Part shown: one piece after another, positions 1-12,620 of the stretch | Layout: every line of letters begins with the position of its first letter | Position numbering within the stretch: position 1 is the stretch's first letter | Notes under the pieces: model-generated | The model's input: the letters and a program-made list of their open reading frames with translations, nothing else | Told to the model about the DNA's origin: nothing | Database searches by the model: none | Position numbers and translations under genes: made by a program | Assembly (NCBI GenBank): GCA_038501785.1 | Contig: JBAMJR010000040.1 | Span: 10,940,001-11,004,000 of the forward strand | Source of the DNA: Myoxocephalus aenaeus | Lineage: Eukaryota > Chordata > Actinopteri > Perciformes > Cottidae | Direction of reading: 5' to 3' | Length of the DNA: 64,000 bases

Positions 1-2014
1 GCCCAAAAACCCGCGATGGCCGGTTCTCCTTGGTGTGAGTGCAGGTGACTGGACCTTTTTTGTTCAACACAGGGAGCCAACAAATCCTCAGTTTTTTTTT
101 ATATTGCCTAAACCAGGTGAGCTGCTCATTGTGCACACTTTACAAGCACCTACAATATTTCGGCCTTTAAAAACGCTTGCGTGTCAAACACTTGCTTTCG
201 TCGTTTCAGAACGCGTGCATCTTGAGAGACAGGAATGTTCAGCTGACGCTGAGTGACGAAAGAGTTGCTTCTTGGTCTTTGCTTCAGTGTTTCAGTCTAC
301 TGCACATATACTTCCTTCTGTCGCGTCTGTCTTGCTCTCTGTGATTCCACACCCTCCAAATTCTTGGAATCGAGTTCCCCTTGTTCACCCCCTCCTCCTC
401 CCCGTTCCTGCACATGTTTCTTTTTTCTTTTTTATTCCTTGTACTAGTCGAGTCTGGCATGGCCTGTGTTTTTCACCATAGAAACCGACATAACAGACCG
501 ACACAGCCAAGCTCAGGCTCAGCAAACAGAGACCAAATAAAATCCATCATTGAGTCGGTGTGTGCTCAGGCCCTTTTTTCTTTCCCTCTGTTTCCTTGAG
601 GCACTCGCGCCTTCTTTTAGAGCAGTTCCAGCAGGATAAGGGGGGGGGGGGGGGGCTTGAACAAAGTCTTGAACACGGACGTCATTTGGCACGTCGCCTG
701 TTGAAGGCAGTGAGCATTTCACCGTGCAGGAATGGTAATCCAGAAACCTTATGAATGCATCTAAAACATTACCAAACCCAAACACGTGATAATAAGTCCA
801 AACAGCACAATAACATCCTCAGACGTTTCCTGCAATATGCGTTTTATCTGATAAAGTCATTGATGATTACGTCACCCGGTGACACATACTTATGTTCTGC
901 AACAATCATGACTCGTCACCAACTTCATCCCACTGAGTGATGCTGTACAAATCTTTTGTCCTGCAGCGCACAACTAAAAACCTACCGATTTGATCCCATT
1001 CTTATGATGTAATCCCCTAAAATGTGGGATATTTGTTTTAGTTATGTAAGCCCTCGGCCCCTCCACTGGGTCTGCCAGATAGAACAAATGACGAATCTCA
1101 GGCGTTTGGCGTTTCCTGGCCAGAGAAGCAGGGGAGGGCTGACTTCCAAGTCATTTCCTAAGACGCAAACTGTTCAATGAAGCCCACACAAACCGGAGTT
1201 TCTGGGGAGAACAAACGCAGACAGGAGAGGCTCTGCTGTGGGGAAGCACCCGCAGTAATGCCAGTGTAACCATCAAGTTATTGCAGATTATTGTAAGCTG
1301 CCACAGGCTTTGTAGCTGCAGGTTTCCCAAAGCCAACTGTAAGACTTTTTAAGACCTCATTAATGCAAGATGGGATTGAATTTAAGACCAATTTGAGAAC
1401 ACAATGGAAGAAACGACGCTGACGGAATAAATATGGCTTCTGCTTGGGGGTGTTCTTGAAAGCTTGTCACCAAACAACCAACACAGTAGCTACTGGTCAC
1501 TAGGAAGGATGCACTGAAGTTGGTAAAGAAACATATTATCGCATGCAGAAAATTAAGACCTAGAAAGGAGCCGTGGAAACTGAAGAACATTTAATGTATT
1601 CAACATTGGAGATGCTTTTGCAACCTACATTTGAATGCAGACTATCAAAAATAATTACTTGTATTTGTATTTGTTTTCCCAAATGCACACATTCATCAAC
1701 GAGCGGGGCATACATTATATAGACACACACACACACACACACACATGACGCTGGCCAGCGCCAGGCCAATCGACCAGCCGCCTATCCCTTTGGACAATCA
1801 GCCCTGTTTCCCTTGGTCCGCTGGGACGTCTGGGCTGTGAGAGAGGGAGAAGAGAAAGGGAAAGGGAAAAGAGAGGGAGGGCCAAGCACCGAGGGGGGCT
1901 CTAGGGAAAAGTGTACGTGACACACAGACAAGAGCCAGAGAGACAGACTCCGGCAGAAGAAGACACAGACTCCTTCTATCAGCTGTCTCTGGACTCTGTC
2001 AGCTGTCTGTTACC
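1..2014. other. Intronic sequence without recognisable genes
   Basis: Holds a G16 run (640-655) and a CA microsatellite (1723-1745). I see no exon, transposon or strong motif cluster elsewhere in the stretch. Confidence 0.5.
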
Positions 2015-2015
2015 A

Positions 2016-2091
<76 letters not shown>
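2015..2091. repeat. (CT)n microsatellite
   Basis: About 38 CT units with one GT interruption near 2042. Confidence 0.97.
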
Positions 2092-2093
<2 letters not shown>

Positions 2094-2209
2094 TTAACCT
2101 TGATTGCTCAAGTGCCATCCATTTGTCCTGTCTGTCCATGTCAATTTAAACTATGACGAAGACCCTGCAGCGACCACATTTACAATGAAACTTTTAGCTG
2201 ATGTTTTCA

Positions 2210-2303
2210 ATTTAATGACATTTATTTTGTATTTAGCTCAGAGGGCTTTACAATCTGTACACATACGACATCCTCTGTCCCGGGACCTCACATCCATTCC
2301 ATT
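2210..2303 (-). mobile_element. L2-type LINE 3' tail fragment
   Basis: Contains CTCAGAGGGCTTTACAATCT followed by the GTACACATACGACATCCTCTGTCCCGGGACC signature (given across two parts). It is homologous to the fragments at 42391-42505, 45018-45110 and, inverted, 61560-61683. The tail end is at the low coordinate, so the element is on the minus strand. Truncated; no coding sequence. Confidence 0.75.
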
Positions 2304-5300
2304 TTGATACAGGCATCAGACGTGTACTCACTCTGTATGACATGTCATACTAGGCTGCACACTCATCCAAGGTCTTTTCTCTGTCCAGACGCCTCCCACC
2401 CTCCTCTTCTCCCCATCCGCCACAACCATGACACAGTGGTTACATAATTGCATTTGGTAAACTATGTGACGCCCCCCTCTCCCGCCTCCTCCTCCTCCTC
2501 CTCCACTCGACTCCCTCCAATCCAATCTCACATCACGCTCATTGGTTACGTCTGAGGCCGAGGAGACGAGATTCCCAGACAGATTTATCACAGTCTGTCT
2601 GTTGTTACTGCGCTGTGGAACTTTCATCCGTTTCCTCACAAGAAAAAAGAAAATTCCTCCCCAGTCAAAAATTGAATTTATAGGCCGTTGTTTCAATGCT
2701 GAGAAAGTCCAGATAAAGTTCCCTGGCGGTAATCTCTGTTTTATCAGCGAAGCACAGGGCGGCTTTCTGTGACGTTTGAATGTGTGTTTGTGAGCGGTTT
2801 CTCTCGGTGAGAGAATGCCTATGTTGGTGAGCCAGTGGAAGACTTCACAGACAACACAACCTCGTAAAAGATGGTACACTTAAAGACCCAATGCATTTCG
2901 GTCTACCAACACGGCATAACTGAGCCGGACTGAATGAATCAGCAACAACTTTAAGAGTCAGTTTTCATTTGAAGTAACCTTTTAGACAAAACATGCAACA
3001 CATATTATGCTGGTTTCCTTCGCCGTGATCTTAAGGTGAATGCCTTTTGGGTTTGGGATTTCTGATCAGATAAAACAAGCCTTTACGTGTGGCCAGGATC
3101 TAGTGGCTATTGAGGGAACTCCTAGCTCAATCCTTATATTCCATGTTAGCCTGGCCGCGAGGGTTCATGCTAGTAACCGTCCATGCAAATTTATTTTAGA
3201 GTATAGCCATTGATCACTGGACCCCAGGTGGTGGATATAAGCAGTGTTGATGGTTTTGGCTGTGGGTATTGCTCCCAACAGTTATTTTCGTTTTTTTTTC
3301 GTCTTCTTGTGCAAACTGTTCCTAACCTCTTTTGTTCAGTTTGACATAAGGCCTGGAAGCTGCAGCAATGGCGCCAAAAATTCAAGCTGTGGAGCTGATC
3401 TGGCCACGGGGACACCACAATAGATCGTGAACAGAGAGGAAAGTTGGAGAGCAGAAAGACAGAACATCTGTCTTTCTCTTAGAGGACGAGGGAAATAAAA
3501 GTGTTTTGTGCAGAGTTCAGAATGTACCAGTTGGAACTGGCAGACCTGGAGATTTTCCACAAGTTGTACTTCCCAGAGAGGTCTTCCTATTTCCTCTCTG
3601 CCGCTCTCCCAAACTCTCTTTTTCTCTTCATTGTACCGTCTCATCATTTTCTCATCATTGTGAAGATAATCCTTTCATGTACGCGCTGAACAAAACAAAG
3701 TACGGAGAGGGAGGGGTGGGAACAATGGGACGTATGAAGCGGATTTGGTAGCAAAAAGAGGAAACGGCCATTTCCTCCCCTTCTCCATTCCTTTTTATTT
3801 TGTCCTGTCATGTGGACAGGAGGCTACAGTTCCACACCAGAAAGGAGAAAGTAGGAAGACAGAAAATATCACGACAAAAGGAGAAAGGGGGAGGGAGGAA
3901 AAAAGGCTCAAGAAAAATAAAAAATGTATTAAGAGCTGAGGCAGGCAGGAAGCGGCCCGTGGGCTTAAGTGCGGTTAAATCAACATCAAACTGTCTTTAG
4001 CTCGGCTGCTTGCCACAAACAAGGGCCCAGCCCCTCCCCAGCGTCTCTACGGACAATACAAAATACATTTGAAGGATGGCAATCACACGACTCACCGCTG
4101 CCGCGAAGGTGAAACGTCGGACTGGTTTGAACTTCACAGAGAACGGCAAAGTTTACCGGCGTAAAGGGGATGGGCCAGCGTGCTACTTACAGCAGATAAG
4201 CGCTACGGACTGCAAATAGATGGTGAATTCGAAGGACGCTGAGGTGCTAATGGCCCAAGACTAATAAGGGCACTTAAGTCAATTAGGGAGAGCACAACTA
4301 CCATCCTTCAAATGGCTTCATGCCTCCATTTGTCTAGTTTTATGTTCACTCCCCTGCAAAGCCAATAGCTCTTAGTTATTTAAGCGGATTAGTCATGAAA
4401 GATGCCGACACATGCAGTGTGTAGAACTGTGTTTCCGCGATAAAGATCGGACAAGTGCCTGTGATCGTGATGGTATCAAAGAAGTTGCGTCAGAGGCCCA
4501 TCAGCCACTGTGATCCCACTGCAAACTCGCTCCATATTTGTCGCTTTGCTCGCAACCAACACGTGACAACATGCACTGAGCCCAGGTTTGTGCAACTGCA
4601 GTGAGATGCAAAAGTGAGTTAGTGTATGCGTGTGGGACGAAGTCCCCCAACATGATCCCTCCCAGGCACTGGGGGGCTTAAGTAGGCAACCCAACACTGG
4701 CGAGTCTGCACTGGCCGTAGTGAGCAGGGACTCCTATCGATTTCATTGCATAGATTAGATTTGGGGAGTGCACCAGGATGGAGCTGATGGTGCTTTGAGT
4801 GGAGGGGGTGGCAATCATCAGGCGCCTAGCTGGTCTTTTGGAGTCTGCCAGAGCACACACACACACTCACACACACACACACTCACACACAGAGGCCAGT
4901 GGCAGGGAGTGGGAGGGAGGGGGGTGGGGGGGGCGATATCAAGGCTGGCTGGTGGCGCAGTTAGGCAGCTGTTAGCGTTTCAGAAAGAATTAGCACCAGG
5001 TTCCACTGTAAACAATGAGCTCATTCTCTCTGCTAGAGCGCCGCGCAACACACCACATCTGTTTTGGAACAAGCTGCCTTATTCAAGGCCCACACTGAGG
5101 TAATCCACACCCCCCTTGTAAAAGTCTAACTGGGGAAAGCACTTGAGAGGACCTTAAAGTCATGTAATGCCCTGCAACCAACGCTGTGAATGATATTTCT
5201 AATATCAGTGACTAGCATGTGCACTTTACCTCCACTACGGACCAGTGAAGAGTTTAGGATTAATATTGATGATGTATGGTAATACTTCCTGTTTTCCTGG

Positions 5301-5354
5301 AGGGGGGAGTACGATTGGCCTTGTAGGCTCACCCAACTTTAGTTTAAACAAGCT
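2304..5354. other. Intronic sequence, mostly unique
   Basis: Apart from the candidate enhancer at 4230-4420 and a CA-rich tract at 4855-4890, I see nothing recognisable. The frames here are short and compositionally driven. Confidence 0.5.
4230..4420. promoter_or_regulatory. Candidate conserved enhancer in SKI intron 1
   Basis: A non-repetitive block has clustered homeodomain-type motifs: CACTTAA (4271-4277, NKX-like), CAATTAG (4280-4286) and GGATTA (4386-4391, OTX/PITX-like). It looks like typical vertebrate developmental non-coding elements. No alignment was possible, so conservation is a guess. Confidence 0.25.
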
Positions 5355-5575
5355 CCCAAGCTGATAATAAGATAAGATAAAATAAGATAATCCTTTATTA
5401 GTCCCGCAGTGGGGAAATTACAGGATTACAGCAGCCTTGCTCACAAGTGAATAAAAGAATAATACAATAATACAATAGAAACAAGTAATATAAATAAATA
5501 TAAGCAGTAAAACAGTAGAGAAGAATATTAATATACAGACTGAATAGATACAATGCAATACAATACAATACAATC
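5355..5575 (-). mobile_element. LINE 3' end (TCCTTTATTAGTCCCGC type)
   Basis: The block shares AAGATAATCCTTTATTAG and TCCCGCAGTGGGGAAAT with the coding LINE remnant at 51990-53215, in the same orientation. Only the AT-rich 3' untranslated end is present here, followed by degenerate AATAC repeats. Confidence 0.7.
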
Positions 5576-5639
5576 ACCCTTCTCTGTTTCCTCCTACTTC
5601 CTAAAATCACCAAGGAGGTCTTACTGTATATTGTGTGTG

Positions 5640-5738
5640 GAAAAGTACGAAGAGCAAGTGAAACCGGAGTCAAATTCCATGTATGTGCAAATTTACATGG
5701 CCATTAAAGCTGATTCTGATTCTGATTATCTGGTTCCA
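5640..5738 (+). mobile_element. LINE 3' tail with (GATTCT)n
   Basis: CAAATTCCATGTATGTGCAA, then GGCCATTAAAGC, then TGATTCTGATTCTGATT is the usual end of a fish non-LTR element, with its hexamer tail at the right. It lies in opposite orientation to the tail at 5355-5575. Confidence 0.7.
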
Positions 5739-8419
5739 CAAAATGAGGCTCCACAATGCTTCCATTGAGTCATGGTTTTAATTGATAAAGTTGCTGGCAT
5801 TTCTTTAATCATGAAAACAATTGTCAGGTACATTTGATGGCCAAAGCGCCGTGATTTAAAATGGATTTCAATGTAACAAAATCTGCTTTTACAGACATAT
5901 GACTAATAATTAAATGACGAAATACAATGCATCCTAAAATGACCCGTAGTAGTGTTGGATGGTCTGCTTCTGCGAGAGTCAAGGTTTGGTTTGGTTTAGG
6001 CACTGGAAGGATTTGGTTTGGGTTAAAGAGAGATCCTTGTTTGGCTTTAAAAAACTATTTCATCAAGGTCAGGAAGACTTCATGATTAACCTACGACTAC
6101 TCTGTCAGGCGTAGGGAACGATTGTGGTCATAGTGAACAGAAACTGTAGGAAGTGGGATGCAAAGTCACATGATTCCACCTATCTGACCTCTTCCCTACA
6201 TCACACGGCTGTGGAAAATGTCTCATTTGTCAATTGTAAGCGTCTGAACAAGAGGCTGTGCGGCCATTTTCTGTGAGGAGGCTGGTAAACATCACCGCAA
6301 TGCGTTGACTTTGTTGTTTGCCACGCTTCAGCAGTAATGTAAAGTTGATTTGTAATTTAAGGGCTAAGACAAACAACATTGCCTCCAAAGTCACTCAGCA
6401 AGTCTTCTATGGTGTGAATACACCTTAAAGCACAAACCCTATATCCTGTGTGGAAAGCTGATATCGTGTTTAGTGTATGTCGGACTAGATAAAAGGGCCC
6501 AGCTTCCACTATAGGGCCGAGCGTGGATGACAAAGCCTTGGAGGGAGACAGTGGGTGACTCAGAGACAACAGGCACATCTATAGCTAGCTACTGTATATA
6601 GGTCACCCTCTAAGTCTCCTATTGCTGCATAGTGCATGCATGGAAGGAAAACAGCTGCAGCAACCACTGGACATGTTCAGGGGGCGGATCCAGACTGCAG
6701 TAAAGACTGTCAATGTGCTTGTTAACCTTCACCGTGTGCAGGATTGTTTAGTTTTTTCAAACTTACTTACTTTACAAGACTATTAATGTGTTTGTCTTGG
6801 GGGTTCTCTAACTTTCCTCGTTTCCATTAGAACACACTGAGCGAGCACAGTGGAGCCCAACGATAGAAAACCAGCGTAAGATCTACTTCTTTCTCTTTGC
6901 AGTTTTTTGTTTTAAGCCATGTGGTCCTTGGTGTGTGCGTGACTGGCAAGAGGGTCAAACAGACAAGAGGAGCAGGTGGCACCCAGGTGGGTGCCGGCGG
7001 GTTGGTAGGCAAGGATTGGTGGGTGCTGCCCTTTTCACGGTCCACGTGCCATCTGCCTCGGCCCAGCAGTGACGGCGTCCCAGTGACAGAGAGAAAACCA
7101 GAACAGCCTACAGCTCATTTTATCATCTTTACCACCTTCCTCCACTTTGTTCTCGCTGCAGAATCCTCTCTGACAGACTTGGCTCCGGTTCCTGTAGTAA
7201 GCTAGCTATATTGGTGTGGTAGTATGCCAGCAGCAGTGCCTGTATTAATGGTGGCAACACGTTTTGTGAGCAGAACCTTGACGTGAGCCCGGCTCTTTGG
7301 TTTCGACCTACACAAAACCTACATCTGTTTGTCCTACATCCACGTTGCAGCATGGAGTCAAGTGGAGAGATCGGTCCCGTCTCCACAGAGACTTGATGTC
7401 ACACTCTGGCAATTTAATTTGGCAAACCAATTTATGGAATAGTTAATTGCAACACTGCTCTATTTAACAGTCAAATGAGCTCTGGAAGATGTCCTCGGTC
7501 TTGTGACCTTAGAAATGTCATATATTTTAATCAGCGCTTGAGCAATAGTTCACCGTGTGCGCTGTCCTTTGTGAGAACAATTCTGTCTCGTGTCGTTTTT
7601 GAGTCATTTTGGTGAACCTAGTTTTTTTTTTTCTTCTCGCGGCCACTTCTGCATCTTTTCAACTTCAGCATGAAAACAGGATCAATGAGGGGGTCGGGAT
7701 GTCTGCGCAATCTGCTGGCGGCTCATGTTTATGAGGGCCTGCTACACCTGGCTTTCTTGTTATAAAAAAGCGAGACTGGCAGAAATAAAATGGGGGCTTG
7801 GTACGGTGCTTAAATCCATCTCAGCTTTCTCTATCTTCCTCCCATCGGAACGAGAGGGGGGAGCTATTTACGAGGAAGGTCACACTGAGAGGGCATGGCA
7901 AGGAGCCAGCAGTCTCGCTCCTCCCCCCCTCCCATGTCTTTCTTTTATCCTCTCCACTCTACTTCTCCTCTTGTGACTCTCGCAATGCTAAAATCAACAC
8001 TTTTATTTGGGGATTGAACCTGTAGGTAGTTTTGCTGGAGTATTTAGTATCTTCCAACGTGGCATTCATCATGAGTAAATGAGGAAAAATGCATGTACAT
8101 AAGTCATTTTCCCTCTTTATGGAAAAAGAAACCCTCTCATTTGGACCACAGACACTGACATTCTCAATGTTTGCTGAACAATATATTAGTTGGGCACATT
8201 GGATCCCCAAGACTCTATTAAGTCATTTGCGTTAAAAACACCACCATGCAAGTGGAGCGGGACCACAAGCAGGAAGTGATGACCTGACAGCTGTCTAAAG
8301 TTTCTGACATTAGCCATCACTGGAGCAGCAAAAGTCTTGCGTTCTTCTGAGCTCAAAATAATATTTTTGTATTCTTAACAATGTAAGTAATATAGAGAGA
8401 AAAAATACAAACAACAGAG
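5739..8419. other. Intronic sequence without recognisable features
   Basis: Mostly unique sequence. The part at 5970-6060 has GGTTTGGTTTAGGCAC-like phrasing reminiscent of a dispersed fish repeat, but too weakly to name. No exon-like block was found. Confidence 0.4.
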
Positions 8420-8835
8420 GGATCATAAAAGCATAAAAACACCAGGGGATGAAATTAAGTTAAAAAAATAAAGAGATATAAAATAGCAATAGAAGGATGA
8501 TAAAACCCAGCAACGTATTAAATATTCATAAATGCCTTCCTATAAAAGTGTTTAAAGAAGGGATTTAAAAGACGATAATGATGTAGCCTGTTTGATCTGG
8601 ATGATTGGCAGTGTTTGGGTGCTCTAACAACAAAGTCCCTGATCTAGGAACCACGAGCAGAGCCACATCCACCAGTCCATCAAGGATTGTGTGACACAAA
8701 ATCCTTGATTTAATTTGGAGCAAGCGCATTAAATGCCCTAAAAGGGAACAGTAACATATTGAAATCTATACGGAGCATAACAGCGTTGTGAAGGGCCTGG
8801 CGTAGCTAAGAAAACCAATAATCCATCCTTGAGAA
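8420..8835 (-). mobile_element. Degenerate L2-type LINE 3' fragment
   Basis: The order of phrases (CTTCCTATAAAAGTGTTTAA, AAGGGATTTAAAAGACG, ACAAAGTCCCTGATCT, TTAAATGCCCTAAAAGGGAA) matches the 3' coding and untranslated end of a common fish L2-like LINE on the minus strand. Many stops are present; it is inactive. Confidence 0.6.
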
Positions 8836-9939
8836 ACCCTACAGTTACAATGAGCAGCAGAGGAATCAGCTGTTTCTATAAAAGGAACACACAGAAATAA
8901 AGGGAGGCACCATCAAAAATAATGCAAGTTAAAAACAGAGTGAATCACCTTTACTACACGTTTAACAAATCGTTAATGATCGACTGAAAAAATTAATCTT
9001 GCATGTCCAAAATGTTGGCCGTGATCCGAAACTGAGGTGAATGAATCATTTAAAGCTTCATTGAAACATTAAATCTCTGAACCAAATATCAATCATCAGT
9101 TTCCCCCTAATGTGTTATTTCTCTCTACTTCTACCTCCACGCCCCAGCAGCCACCATCCCCACCTTCCCCAACTCACACACTCAGAAACTCAAGAGAGCA
9201 CTCCAGCAGGAGTAGAGGAGGGTTAGATTAGGTGTGAAATACGTTCTACGACTTTCAAACAAGGAAACTGCACCATGGCATCGCTGGTGGAGTGGGCGAG
9301 CAAGAGCACCTAGTGAAGGGCTGTCCCTTTGATGTTTAATTTAGAAAGAGAGGCGGGCTGGAAGGTTGGGGGAGAGATGGTGGAAGTGTCGAGTGTGCTG
9401 AAACTACACTGTTTCCATCAAAGGCTCTGGGCGTCCTCTCCTTTTCATTTATTCACCAGCGATGATAAAGGACAGTACGGGCTGAAGTACAGCGGTTGAG
9501 AGAAAAGGTTTGTGGACGGGGAATACGTAAAGAAGAGAGGAGGATGGAAGGGAGGAGGAAACGGGTTGGTTTAGCAGCTTCTGGTGGAAGCCAAACCAGG
9601 CTTGTGGAAGCAGTTCTTGCCCCAATTTCCTCTCTTGTCCTCTTGTCCTCTCGTACTTTTTATTTCCCCTCTCTGTCTTTAACTCCCCCATCTCTCCTTC
9701 CCCTCTCCTCTGCTAGGGAGTCCTTCCTCCTCGTTTCTGCTCACTGAGTGAAAAGTGGAGCTGTGTGCCAGGCGGAGGAAGCAATTAAAAATTAATGGAA
9801 GCTGAGTGATAGAGAAACCTGCAAGGGCGTGCCGCCCGCCACACACATGCCAGCACACACACACGCACACGCACAGTTTCTTTTTCTGTGCTCTCTGTCT
9901 CTCCCTCCCTCCGTTTCTCTTCACCTCTTTCTGCTTCAG
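8836..9939. other. Intronic sequence, purine/pyrimidine-rich at its right end
   Basis: 9480-9580 is GA-rich and 9600-9940 is CT-rich, ending in the pyrimidine tract before the candidate exon at 9940. Nothing else is recognisable. Confidence 0.4.
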
Positions 9940-10051
9940 CGTGTCTCGGTCGGGTTGTCAGACGTGACGTGAAATGGAAACGCGGCGCGCAGCGGGAGCC
10001 GAACCCGGACCCCCGCCGTCTGATGGAGGTCCAGCGGTTTTACAGAATTTG
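9940..10051 (+). other. Candidate plus-strand exon inside SKI intron 1
   Basis: A long pyrimidine tract (about 9887-9936) ends in TTCAG at 9939, followed by a 112-bp CpG-rich block and then a good donor, TTTG|GTGAGA, at 10052. An ATG at 9974 opens the frame METRRAAGAEPGPPPSDGG. The arrangement looks like an internal exon or alternative first exon antisense to SKI. I recognise no protein family, and Ala/Pro/Gly-rich frames appear by chance in GC-rich DNA, so this remains a candidate. Confidence 0.25.
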
Positions 10052-10117
10052 GTGAGATGTGACATTAGGTCACGTATGTTTTGTCGCGCTGAATATGAAG
10101 TTTCGTATCATGTCTAC

Positions 10118-10150
10118 GCTGCAGGCCCATTAACAGACTGGGCCTGCAGC
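10118..10150. repeat. 12-bp perfect hairpin
   Basis: GCTGCAGGCCCA (10118-10129) and its exact complement TGGGCCTGCAGC (10139-10150) are separated by a 9-nt loop, 66 bp after the candidate donor at 10052. This is a GC-rich stem in otherwise ordinary sequence, and its function is unknown. Confidence 0.75.
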
Positions 10151-12429
10151 CTGCAAGTGTGGACTAGTAGTGACTTTCTTCTACTTTGCACGAAGCGCAG
10201 ACAAAACAAGATCTACTCTGGCGCATGTGAACACAAACAAAATGGTGGCTTTGCAGTCAAAACAAAGCCATGCATCTGGTTCGGGTCGTGAACTTTGTTT
10301 TTATTACAGTGAGTTTGTGGGCACAGAATTCAAGACCAAATTCAGATTTTTATTTTTTATTTTTGGGGGATTTTTGCAAAGAACTTTATTGATCCTTCCA
10401 ACCTTGACAAAAACAGCGCCGACCAGATCCACTCTTACATTCTTACCTTTCACAATAACAGCCCTGGACATACACGCGGGCAAGTATTCATCATTATCCG
10501 GCGTCTAATGGGCAGTACAGCTTTTGACTTTGCATTGTTATAGGACACGGTTGCTTGGGACGCTCACAGATGACAAACACATCAATAGAGCGGAGCTGGT
10601 TGTCGCTTATTCCTCAACAGAACCTCATCCCTCTCTTTCTCACTCATGGTTCCTCAGCGGAGGACATGACCTCTAACCCTGACCCCCGCCCCCTTGGAAG
10701 CCCTCAGGGTGTAGTGGCCAAGCTATCAGAAGACATTTGCATGCCGAGGAGAAAGATGTAGACCGTGCTACGCCACACACACACCCGAGGCCTCCCCCAT
10801 CCCACAGATGAGCTGATGTATTATTCCTCACAGGTGGACGACTGTGCCTTTGTTCTGAGAGAAGGCAGCCAGCCACAGCAGAGAAGAACATCCACCTCTT
10901 GTTTGGTGCAGAAACAGCATGTCAACCTTTAAGAAGTCCGTACAACAGTGAGAAGAAGTGCTCTAGTGCAGATGACTTCAGCAACCTCCTCCCACAGACA
11001 CATCTATTGGAAGTTAACTGCAGCAGGAGAGAAACAGATCGATTTTTCTGAACTTGTAACTTGACTGCTAAACTGTATCCACTCCACTCGGACAATCCCC
11101 ATGTCCTCACGTGCATTTTAAAGGAGCACATGAAGATCAGTCATGATGTGTGCTACTCGGCGTTGCATTGTGGGAAACGTTGGATCTAATAGGGATGTCA
11201 GGAGAACCAATACTTTGGTACAAAGTTGCTCAAAAAATTCTGAAAACACGGCAGTAGTTGATTTTTGGTAATGTCACACTGGAGGTAATATGAAACATGT
11301 TTGGGATGCACTAAACTCACTATCGACGCCCTATTTCTTCCTGATAATACCATATTGTGAACAACAAACCCATGTTGAAATCGGCAGGAGAGTTAGTTAG
11401 CTAACGCTAACAGCTAACGCTAACGCTAACGGGAGGGGCCATTGATAAATGGGTAAATTCTAACGTTTCCATGGTGTGTTGAAATGTAAAAGGTGTTTTT
11501 TTAAAGGACAAGTTCTCAACATAAAAAGAGAATGTGTATGTTGACAGACACGGGATTGAGAGTCGTGGAATGTCACCGTTATCAGCTACTACATTTCTGG
11601 TATCGTGACATCCCAAGGATCTACTTTTTCGGCCCCATACAGAAGACTTAGTCTGAACATCTCGGCCTTTGCTGCACCATTGGATGGAATCTACCAACCG
11701 AGCAAAGATTTATTTTTCAAACTACTGTTTCAAAGGAGAAGGAACTTGACAGCTCTGTGGCTTTGAGGCGCCCGGAGGAGCCGGTTGATACAAACTGAAC
11801 GCTGTGACAAACAGTTGACAGACATGGGGTTGAACAAAGCAAAGCTGTACACACCAACAATTGACAATTTGTAGGTCACAGCGTGCACCGCTGCTACGTG
11901 GAAGATAGCCGAAGCATGTGGTTACACCCTGCTCCATCTCACCGAGGCCTGTGGTGGGCGGCCATTTTGGTTAAACCCATGTCGGTCTGTGCTGGGGGTT
12001 TCACTACCGCACCCTTCCCCTCCCCTTCCCCTCTACGCTGCAGCTCCTCCCTCCTGCAACTACCAGGCAGTTTACAAAGCTTTAACCCTGGTTCACATGT
12101 GAGATCGACCGTATGCTGCTGCAGGTTGCATGACCAACCCTTTTTCTTTTTTTACTGCAGCTCCAGTGGAAGATATTGTTGTGTGAAAGGCAGCAGTGTT
12201 TCTGGAAGTATGCGTAGCGTGTGATCGAGGTGAAAATGCTCAGCCCCTGCTACATCTAACATGGTGTTGTGACTGAAGCTATGGAAACAAAAGAGAAGAG
12301 GGTCCTGAGATAGAAAGTATGAAGAACTACAGATAATGACACTCACCTGTAGATGGAACACAGGAGCAGGAACACACCACAGAGCCATGGAGAAGAGAAG
12401 AAAAAAGAAAAAAGTTAGTCAAATCATCT

Positions 12430-12620
12430 TCAGGCATTCAGCATAAAATCATAGCAGACTAATTGCACAATAAAGCCTTGCTTCACAAAGTGATCATTAA
12501 GGGGGTTCCAGCAAAAAGAGGAATTGCGTAATTTCACTTTAATTGAAATGATCCCCATTAGAGCATGTGTAAGAGTTACTGCTATAATCATTAGTTTCAC
12601 TCTCGTTATTTGTGTTTCCC
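12430..12620. promoter_or_regulatory. Candidate conserved enhancer in SKI intron 1
   Basis: A unique AT-rich block contains several TAAT cores and ATTGCGTAAT (12523-12532), a C/EBP or PAR-bZIP-like palindrome. It has no repeat signature. It is inferred from motif density only. Confidence 0.25.

Noticed and set aside
2328..2879. 183-codon open frame on the minus strand
   Set aside because: Low-complexity Gly/Arg run from a CCT tract; no motif, no splice signals, no family resemblance.
11395..11431. GCTAAC tandem cluster as a binding-site array
   Set aside because: Short imperfect repeat common in fish DNA; too little to claim a regulatory array.
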